This document shows positions 27,780 to 34,574 of a DNA stretch of 64,000 nt, in pieces. Each line of letters opens with the position of its first letter. Positions within the stretch are counted from its first letter, which is position 1. This stretch comes from Pseudomonas tumuqii. Lineage in GTDB: Bacteria; Pseudomonadota; Gammaproteobacteria; Pseudomonadales; Pseudomonadaceae. Location: assembly GCF_013184545.1 (NCBI RefSeq), contig NZ_JAAOJA010000012.1, positions 124,001-188,000 on the forward strand, read 5' to 3'. Under the pieces are notes generated by a model that was not told where the DNA came from, did no database searches, and saw only the letters and a program-made list of their open reading frames with translations. Position numbers and translations under genes: made by a program.

Positions 27780-27995
27780 TCACTCGCCGGCGGCGTCCGC
27801 CACAGGCTCGGCGGCCGCCGATACCAGGTCGGCGGTAATCGCTACCAGCAGTTCTTCGGCGCAGGAAAACTCGCGCTGGCGTCCGCTCACCAGGTTTTCC
27901 AGACGGCCCGCAACCCCCCCCGGTGTGGCGTCGCTGCGCAGTTTCAGCACATAGGAACGGCGACTTGAGTACTTGGATTCAGGGTTCAGGATCAT
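27780..27995 (-). CDS. Small protein preceding the RND operon
   Basis: The 71-residue frame begins MILNPESKYSSRRSYVLKL and contains LVSGRQREFSCAEELL, a pattern I associate with short proteins found beside LuxR/PhoB-type regulators, from memory only. It has no signal peptide or membrane segment. It lies between the regulator (28135) and the outer-membrane factor on the same strand and could be the first gene of the efflux operon. The ribosome-binding site is modest (GGTGG). It is probably real, with unknown function. Confidence 0.5.
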   Translation of the reverse strand: MILNPESKYSSRRSYVLKLRSDATPGGVAGRLENLVSGRQREFSCAEELLVAITADLVSAAAEPVADAAGE

Positions 27996-28134
27996 CGCGG
28001 ACCACCAGATTAGGAAAGTTCGACGACAGCCTATGGCGAACCCTGGTTCGAGTCGTAAGGGAAAGGTCAGACTTCGGTCGCGTCTATATAGAGGTCGTGA
28101 CCTTCGACACTTGGCGCATGGAAGACAGCCCGCT

Positions 28135-31029
28135 TCAGACGAACTTGGCGGCCTGCAGCAGTGCGCGCGCACGCCTCACCGGCTCGGTGCCCACAGCTTC
28201 AGGCAGCCGCTCGACCAGCGCCGCCAGGGCCTGATATTCCTCGGCCGCGGCGTCATGCTGCCCGCACAGTTCGACCAGGGCGAGCAGTTCCAGCCAGGGT
28301 GCTTGCTGGGCGCGCGCCTCCTCAACCGCGCGCCGTACTGCCGCGCTGCCGGCATCTAGCCGGCCCTGCCCCCGCGCGATGGCGGCCTCCAGCAGCAACA
28401 GCTGCGGCAGGTACACGCGCTCGCCCAGTTCATCAGCGAGCCGCAGCGCCTCCTGCAGTTCGGCCTGCGCGGCGGCAAAATCCCCCGCCAGCAGCAGCGC
28501 CTCGGCGGCGTAACCGAGCACCTCGCTGGCACCGGAGCGCATGCCGAGCCGAGTGTGCTCTTCGTAGGCCTCGCGGATGCGCCGGTAGCCGTCACGCGGC
28601 GCGCCGTTGCGCGCGTCGGCCCAACCACGCCACCAGCGGCAGGCCGTGCGGCCGAGCGCGAGGGAATACTCATCGACCAGGGCCTGCATGTCGTCGGCCA
28701 GCGCCGCCACACGCTCGGCGTTACCCATCCGCACCTCGAACAGCACCTCCTGCCAGGCGGCGACCAGCCAGGCCATCGGCTGGCGCAGCGCCTGCGCGCG
28801 GGCCCGTGCCCGCTGCAGATGCGCCCTGCCCTGCTCGACCAGGCCGCTGCGCAGCAATTCGATGGCCAGCATGCCGAGCTGCGTGACCTGGGGATCGGCC
28901 GCAAATATTTCGTGCGTGCCGATGCCCAGCGGCTCGGCGATCGCCAGGCCGCGCTCGAACCAGCTGCGGGCCGCCTGCGTACGCCCCTGAAGATGCTGCA
29001 CCTGGCCCTGCACGAGACACGCCGCCAGCATCAGTGCTGCATCATTGGTCTCGCTCGAGAGGGCTTCGGCGCGCTGCGCTACCGCCAGTGCCAGCCCATA
29101 GTCGCCGCGCAGACTCAGCAGATAGCCGAAGCCGTGCAGCAGGCGACCGCGCAGCGGATGTTCGGGGGCATCCGCCAGTAACCTGTATGCGCGTTCGAAC
29201 GCGCTGCTGGCTGCGCTGCCGACGCCGAGCGCGTGGAAAGCCGACACGCCTTGCAGCGTGGCCAAGGTAATTTCCAGCGCGTCGCGCTCCGGCCCTTGCG
29301 CTGCCTGTTGCAGCAGGAGCAACGCGCGCTCGGTGAGACCGATGCACGAGGCCGGGCTGAAGTGCAGCAGCGCCGCCTCCGCCGCCTCGGCGTAGTAGCG
29401 CAGCGCGATCATCGGCTGCCGAGCCCGCTCGAAGTGCATCGCCAACTCCGAGGCAGCAACCGCCACGCCGGACGAGCGTTCGCGTTCGAGGGCAGCGCCA
29501 ACCTGACTATGCAGGTGGGTACGTAGCGAGCGCGGCGTGCGCTCGTACAGCACCTGACGGAACAGCGCATGGCGGAACGCATAGTGCAGCTCCGCCTCAT
29601 CACCCTCGGCGGCTCGCGCCGGCGTGAGCCAAAGCTGTTCGCGCACCAGCTCCTCGCAGGTCAGGGCCACCGCGGCGAGGTCGCGCTCCAGGGTCAGCGC
29701 CAGCGTCTCCACCCGGAATTCGCCCCCGCACACTGCCGCCGCCGAAAGCAGACCACGCTGCTCCTGCCCGAGCCTGGAAATATAGTGGTCGATGATGGCC
29801 GCGAGGTTCTCGGGAACCGCCATGCCCGTCAGCCGGGCCTCGACAGTGGCATCGCCGTCAGTTTGCTCCAGCACATCGCCGATAAGCGACGAGACAAACA
29901 GCGGCACGCCATCGGTGCGTTCGTGCAGGGCACGCACGAAGGCTTCGTCGCGCGCCAGCGAGGCCGAATGCAGCGCGATATAGTCGGCGACCTCGGTTTC
30001 CGAGAACGGGTCGAGTACCACTTCCTCGCACAGCCGCTGCAAACGCAATTCGTGGCGCACCTTGCCGAGCGGGTGATCGAGCGCCACCACCTCGGCGACG
30101 CGGAAACTCGCCAGCCACATCAGTCGCGTGCGCCCGCGGCGCCGGGCGATGTAGTCGATGAGTTGGACGGTGGCCCGGTCGCTCCAGTGCAGGTCTTCGG
30201 TGACCAGCAGCAGCGGCCGTTGCTCCGTATAGCGGTCCAGCAGTTCGCCCATTTCCCGCAGCATGCGCTCCGGGCCGACGCCGGCGAGTTCACGGCGCAA
30301 TTCGTCACGCTCCTGCGCACTGCTCAGCCACGGCAGTTGCAACAGCCAGGTCGGTGCCACGCTACGCAGCAGCGCCGGCAGCGCGGGGTCGCTGCGACAT
30401 AGCTCGGCCAGCGCCTCCAGCACCGGCAGGTATGGCTCACCGGTGCCATAGTGCTCCACGCAATGACCGCGCGCGCAGGCGACGCCGCCGAGGCTGGCGA
30501 TGAAATGCTCGATCAGCGCGGTCTTGCCGATCCCCGGCTCGCCGGCGAGCCAGACCAGCGCACGCTGGCCACCGTTCGCCCTCTGCCAGGCCCGGTGCAA
30601 CCTTGAGATCGCGTCGGTGCGACCGATCAATGATGGCGCCGATTGCACTCCAGCCGTCGGCACCATTGCGAGTGCCGGCGGCAGCGAAGGTGCTGAGGAC
30701 GAGGCAGCAATGAAGCGATAGCCACGCCTCGACACCGTCTCGATAAAGCGCGGCTGCCTGGCGTTGTCGCCAAGTGCGGTGCGCAGATCGCTGATGGCGG
30801 TCTTCAGCACCGACTCGCTGACGAAGCGGTGGCCCCACACCGCATCGAGCAAGGCATCTTTGCTCAGCAGCGATGCCGGCTGGCCTGCCAGCACGCAGAG
30901 CAGCTTGAAGGGCGTAGGCGGCAGCGCTACCGCCTCGCCGTTACACAACAAGCAGGCGTTGGCCTCGTCGAGCTGAAACTCGGCGAAACGGATCTTGACC
31001 GGGTTCGGATGGGGCTGCGGATGCGCCAC
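28135..31029 (-). CDS. PhoB-type wHTH / AAA ATPase / TPR-like regulator
   Basis: The 964-residue protein has an OmpR/PhoB winged helix at residues 12-108 (FIETVSRRGYRF), an AAA-type ATPase with Walker A GEPGIGKT (163-170) and Walker B LLLVTEDLHWSD (273-284), and a long helical C-terminal region (about 500-960) that looks like TPR repeats. It lacks a receiver, so it probably senses a ligand through the helical region, like MalT-type regulators. GTG at 31029 is chosen because AGGA lies 8 nt upstream and the frame before it is not protein-like. It likely controls the RND efflux operon downstream. Confidence 0.85.
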   Translation of the reverse strand: MAHPQPHPNPVKIRFAEFQLDEANACLLCNGEAVALPPTPFKLLCVLAGQPASLLSKDALLDAVWGHRFVSESVLKTAISDLRTALGDNARQPRFIETVSRRGYRFIAASSSAPSLPPALAMVPTAGVQSAPSLIGRTDAISRLHRAWQRANGGQRALVWLAGEPGIGKTALIEHFIASLGGVACARGHCVEHYGTGEPYLPVLEALAELCRSDPALPALLRSVAPTWLLQLPWLSSAQERDELRRELAGVGPERMLREMGELLDRYTEQRPLLLVTEDLHWSDRATVQLIDYIARRRGRTRLMWLASFRVAEVVALDHPLGKVRHELRLQRLCEEVVLDPFSETEVADYIALHSASLARDEAFVRALHERTDGVPLFVSSLIGDVLEQTDGDATVEARLTGMAVPENLAAIIDHYISRLGQEQRGLLSAAAVCGGEFRVETLALTLERDLAAVALTCEELVREQLWLTPARAAEGDEAELHYAFRHALFRQVLYERTPRSLRTHLHSQVGAALERERSSGVAVAASELAMHFERARQPMIALRYYAEAAEAALLHFSPASCIGLTERALLLLQQAAQGPERDALEITLATLQGVSAFHALGVGSAASSAFERAYRLLADAPEHPLRGRLLHGFGYLLSLRGDYGLALAVAQRAEALSSETNDAALMLAACLVQGQVQHLQGRTQAARSWFERGLAIAEPLGIGTHEIFAADPQVTQLGMLAIELLRSGLVEQGRAHLQRARARAQALRQPMAWLVAAWQEVLFEVRMGNAERVAALADDMQALVDEYSLALGRTACRWWRGWADARNGAPRDGYRRIREAYEEHTRLGMRSGASEVLGYAAEALLLAGDFAAAQAELQEALRLADELGERVYLPQLLLLEAAIARGQGRLDAGSAAVRRAVEEARAQQAPWLELLALVELCGQHDAAAEEYQALAALVERLPEAVGTEPVRRARALLQAAKFV

Positions 31030-31145
31030 TTTTGAATCCTGAAAACTGAAAAGGCCTGCAACGTCGCCTGTCGCCCCTGGCACAGTACAGATGTGCCAGT
31101 TTCGACCTGGAAGAAGCCGTCAAATTATGACAGAAAAATCAATAT

Positions 31146-31159
31146 TGAAACAATCTTCA
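31146..31159. promoter_or_regulatory. Possible operator upstream of the flavin hydroxylase
   Basis: TGAAACAATCTTCA is a short palindrome (TTGAA, 6 nt, TTCAA) 74 bp before the start of the gene at 31233. It is weaker and shorter than the TGAAC palindromes elsewhere in the aromatic island. Confidence 0.3.
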
Positions 31160-31232
31160 ATTTTGCATAACCTGATCCGGCCTGACGATGAGACCCCGCG
31201 TCTCACGATTTCAATCACAACAAGGGCTCGGT

Positions 31233-32888
31233 ATGAACAACAAGAATGGCTCCGCACTGCCTGCGGAAACTGTCGATGTACTGGTAGTGGGCTACGGTCC
31301 TGCAGGCGCGACACTCGCCGCATTGCTGGGCCGCTATGGGCTAAAGACCCTGGTGCTGGACAAGACCCACGAGGTCCTGCTGATGCCCCGCGCCATTGCC
31401 CTGGACAACGAGGCGCTGCGCATCCTGCAACTTGCCGGCCTGGCCGAAGAAGCTTTCGAGAAGATAGTGATTCCCGAAGTACGCATGCACTCTCCGCTTC
31501 TCGGGCAGTTCGCTCGGGCCAACACGGCAGGATGCATCGACGGCCATCCCAAGCTGGTGACCTTCTACCAGCCCGACCTCGAGCAGGCGATGCGCGATCA
31601 GGTCTCCCGGTTCGAGTCGGTAACCAGCCTGGGCGGCTTCGAGCTCGATAATCTGGCCGAGGAAGCAGATTGCGTCGTCGCCTCGGTACGGGATCAGCAG
31701 GGTCAAACCCATGACATTCGCGCCAGATACCTGGTGGGGGCCGATGGCGCTAGCTCCAGGGTCAGAAGCCTGATCGGCCAGGACTTCACAGGTAAGACCT
31801 ATAGCGAAGACTGGCTGATCGTCGATGCAGGCAACCGCCGCCAGGCGGCAATTGATCATGTCGAGTTCCTCTGCGATCCGCAGCGCCCAGCGCCACATAT
31901 GCCGGCACCGGGCGGCCGCGAACGTTGGGAGTTCATGCTCCACCCAGGCGAATCGCGCGAAGAAATGCAAAGCCCGGAAAGCATCGCCCGGCTGATCGCA
32001 CCCTGGATCGATTCGCAAGAGCTGCAGATCGAGCGCAAGGCGGTGTACCGCTTCCACGCACGCTGCTGCAACAGCTTCAGCAAGGGACGCGTGTTCCTGG
32101 TCGGGGATGCGGCCCACATCACCCCGCCCTTCGTCGGACAAGGCCTGGTCGCTGGGCTTCGCGATGTCGCCAACCTGGCTTGGAAACTCGCCTGGGTCCT
32201 GCGCGGCCGGGCCTCGACTGCAATACTCAACAGCTATGACGAAGAGCGCCGCCCCCACGCAAAAGCCATGATCGACATGGCCAAGCTGATGGGCCGCCTG
32301 ATCATGCCGCGAAACAAGTTGGCCGCCTTCCTTATCCATGGGCTGATGCGCACGCTGGCATTGACCCCGGCTAGCCGAAAGTATTTCGAGGAGCTTGCGA
32401 TCAAACCGAAGAACATCTTCCGCCGCGGCCTGTTCGCCCCCCACCGTCGGGGAGACAAACTGGTCCGCGGTGGACTGTTCCCCCAGGCTTGGGTTCGCAA
32501 TGCTCAGCAGCAGATGCAGCTGAGTGACGAGGCGCTAGGCGATAACCTCACCCTGGTCGGATTCGCTGCCGACCCACTGTCGACACTCTCCCCTGAGCAG
32601 GTCTTTGCCTGGATCAAGCTAGGCGGCAGCTTCCTGCACATCGGCGCATGCGGCCAGCGCCCTGTCGGCGATTGCGTCTTCATCGAGGATCTCAATCATG
32701 CCATCCTGCCGCTGGTGCCCAGGGGCACACTGGCCGTGGTACGCCCCGACCGCCACATCATGCATCACCTCCCCGGCATCCAGGCCGCCGAACTGGTGCA
32801 AAGCTGCCTTGCGCTGATGGCCTGCGCTAACTCCACTGCCGACAGTGTTTCCATTACCATCAGCGCGCCCCCTCGACTGCGAGCCTGA
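31233..32888 (+). CDS. FAD-dependent aromatic hydroxylase (MhpA-like), first copy
   Basis: The 551-residue flavoprotein monooxygenase has the dinucleotide motif GYGPAG at 20-25 and the FAD/GD motif GDAAHITPPFVGQG near 290. Enzymes of this group (MhpA, resorcinol and phenol-type hydroxylases) use NAD(P)H and O2 to add an ortho OH to a phenolic ring, producing the catechol needed for ring cleavage. The ATG at 31233 (AAGGGCT upstream) gives the usual short N-terminus. A tetR gene follows 2 bp after the stop. It is clearly divergent from the second MhpA-like protein at 52491, so a different substrate is likely. Confidence 0.85.
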   Translation: MNNKNGSALPAETVDVLVVGYGPAGATLAALLGRYGLKTLVLDKTHEVLLMPRAIALDNEALRILQLAGLAEEAFEKIVIPEVRMHSPLLGQFARANTAGCIDGHPKLVTFYQPDLEQAMRDQVSRFESVTSLGGFELDNLAEEADCVVASVRDQQGQTHDIRARYLVGADGASSRVRSLIGQDFTGKTYSEDWLIVDAGNRRQAAIDHVEFLCDPQRPAPHMPAPGGRERWEFMLHPGESREEMQSPESIARLIAPWIDSQELQIERKAVYRFHARCCNSFSKGRVFLVGDAAHITPPFVGQGLVAGLRDVANLAWKLAWVLRGRASTAILNSYDEERRPHAKAMIDMAKLMGRLIMPRNKLAAFLIHGLMRTLALTPASRKYFEELAIKPKNIFRRGLFAPHRRGDKLVRGGLFPQAWVRNAQQQMQLSDEALGDNLTLVGFAADPLSTLSPEQVFAWIKLGGSFLHIGACGQRPVGDCVFIEDLNHAILPLVPRGTLAVVRPDRHIMHHLPGIQAAELVQSCLALMACANSTADSVSITISAPPRLRA

Positions 32889-32890
32889 GT

Positions 32891-33544
32891 ATGCCCACCC
32901 CCACTCCACCGCCAGAGCCGGCCACAGCCGAACCGCTCACGCGAGGTCACAAGAAGCGTGAGCGAACTCGCCGCGCCCTGATTGACGCCGCATTGCGCTT
33001 GCTGGCACGCAAGGAGGCCGGGGAAATCGCCCTGCTCGAAGTCGCCGCGGAAGCCGAGGTGTCCAACGGCACCATCTATAACTACTTCCGCACTCGCGAC
33101 GAAGTGCTGGAAGCCGTGGGCATCACCCTGGCGGACGAGTTCTCCGATGCCATCGCAACCCTGAGCGCCAGCGTACATAGCGGTGCCCAACGGCTTTCGA
33201 TTGGCGTGCGCATGTTCATCCGTCGCGCTGCCGATGATCACCAATGGGCCAATGCCCTGCTGCGCATCATCCATCTCGACCAGGCCATGCGTTCGCGATT
33301 GGCCAACCATGTGCTTGAAGACTTGCGCGAAGGACAACGTGAGGGCGCCCTCAGGTTCGAGGACGAAGGGGTGGCGCTGGACATGGTGGTGGCGTGCACG
33401 ACCGGGGCAATGCGCTCGGTCGTCGAGGGGCGGGCGGTGGCAGAGCATGATGTGCGGGTCGTAGAGATGATCCTCATGGCCCTGGGCGTTACACCCGCCA
33501 GAGCCAAGAAGATCGCCAGCCTGCCCTTACCCGTCACCGCCTGA
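32891..33544 (+). CDS. TetR-family regulator, adjacent to the hydroxylase
   Basis: The 217-residue regulator has a proline-rich N-terminal arm, a TetR helix-turn-helix (about 28-72; AAEAEVSNGTIYNYF) and a helical ligand domain. Its start is 2 bp after the stop of the hydroxylase, so the two are co-transcribed and it probably represses that unit. It is less similar to the other two TetRs here than those are to each other. Confidence 0.85.
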   Translation: MPTPTPPPEPATAEPLTRGHKKRERTRRALIDAALRLLARKEAGEIALLEVAAEAEVSNGTIYNYFRTRDEVLEAVGITLADEFSDAIATLSASVHSGAQRLSIGVRMFIRRAADDHQWANALLRIIHLDQAMRSRLANHVLEDLREGQREGALRFEDEGVALDMVVACTTGAMRSVVEGRAVAEHDVRVVEMILMALGVTPARAKKIASLPLPVTA

Positions 33545-33546
33545 CC

Positions 33547-33565
33547 CCAGTCGCGCAGCGACTGG
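33547..33565. terminator. Perfect hairpin after tetR (weak terminator candidate)
   Basis: CCAGTCGC-GCA-GCGACTGG is a perfect 8-bp stem with a 3-nt loop, 3 bp after the tetR stop. There is no T-run, so it may be a stability hairpin rather than an intrinsic terminator. Confidence 0.45.
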
Positions 33566-33569
33566 CAGG

Positions 33570-33701
33570 CTGTTGGAAAACTACCTGCGTTGGCAATACT
33601 GCGTTAAAAACAGGCTCGGAATGCTCATTTACAGCAGTAAACTCCGCTTCCTCGCCTGTTTTTGCCTTGTCTTGCCTGCCTCGCCTACGTTTTTCAACGG
33701 C
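33570..33701. repeat. Intergenic palindromic repeat element
   Basis: A segment of about 130 bp has imperfect inverted ends (GTTGGAAAACTACCTGCG on the left; CGCCTACGTTTTTCAAC on the right) and an internal arm pair (AAAACAGGC / GCCTGTTTTT). It sits between two convergent genes and has no coding potential. It looks like the dispersed non-coding repeat found in many Pseudomonas genomes, an identification made from memory. Confidence 0.6.
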
Positions 33702-33728
33702 CTACCGGGGTAGGCCCCCAATGAAATC

Positions 33729-34574
33729 CTACTGGCTGGTCTCCAGCCGAATCTCACCGAGATAGAGGCTTTCATCGAGTTCACACTGTCGTTGCGCCTG
33801 GCCCAGCTCGTGGCGGATTTCGATGCGATAGCAACCGCTTCGCTTGCCCAGACCGGCGAAGCGGAAGTCGCCGAAGGCATCGCTGCAGGTGACCGCGATG
33901 CGTTGGTCGCCCTGCAGGAGGGCGATTTCGGCACCCGCTACGCAATCGACCAGCCCGTCAACGCTGGCGCTGACGCTGCCGCCGATAAAGCAGCTATCCC
34001 AGCGCTCCAGGCCCCGATAATAGACCCTCGGCTTCGCGTTCAACTTGGGCAGCAGCACTCGCAGCCCTTCCTTGCGTGCCCTCTCCTGCATCGCCTGGTC
34101 GTCGACTTTCACCGCCTCGAACACCTCCGTCGGACACACCTGCTGACAGCGCGGACCTTTCCAGCCGCCGTCGAGCAAGTGGGCGTCGAAGATCCAGGTC
34201 TGGGGAAGCTGCTCCTCCTCGTTCCAGACGATGGCCTTGTAGGGGCAGGAACGGACGATGTCCTTGCGGCCCTTGGCCTTGACCGGATCGATGACGACGA
34301 TGCCGTCGGCACGCTTGCTGATCGCGTCGCCGCCGACCTTCATGCACGGCGCATCGTCGCAGTGGTTGCACATCACCGGCAGGTAGGTCGTCTCGACCAT
34401 CGGCGCCGCTCCCTGCACCCGCCGCAGGATGCGGATCGGTGCCTCGCTGGCAAGCGACGCTGGCGCCGCGTAGCCCGGATAGTCGTTGCCGACGTGTTCG
34501 TCCCGGTCGGCGATCACGCAGTTGTAGCAATTCTCGCAACGCCCCACATTGATGATCAGATTCCACTTACTCAT
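33729..34574 (-). CDS. Iron-sulfur subunit of a transhydroxylase-type Mo enzyme
   Basis: The 281-residue protein has cysteine groups for about three [4Fe-4S] clusters (CENCYNC; CNHCDDAPC; CPYKA; CQQVCP) and a C-terminal beta domain (SVSASVDGLVDC ... FGDFRFAGL) of the type in pyrogallol-phloroglucinol transhydroxylase small subunits. It passes electrons to or from the molybdopterin subunit encoded just upstream, whose end it overlaps by 8 nt. Relatives include the small subunit of anaerobic resorcinol hydroxylase. No Tat signal, so the complex should be cytosolic. Confidence 0.82.
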   Translation of the reverse strand: MSKWNLIINVGRCENCYNCVIADRDEHVGNDYPGYAAPASLASEAPIRILRRVQGAAPMVETTYLPVMCNHCDDAPCMKVGGDAISKRADGIVVIDPVKAKGRKDIVRSCPYKAIVWNEEEQLPQTWIFDAHLLDGGWKGPRCQQVCPTEVFEAVKVDDQAMQERARKEGLRVLLPKLNAKPRVYYRGLERWDSCFIGGSVSASVDGLVDCVAGAEIALLQGDQRIAVTCSDAFGDFRFAGLGKRSGCYRIEIRHELGQAQRQCELDESLYLGEIRLETSQ

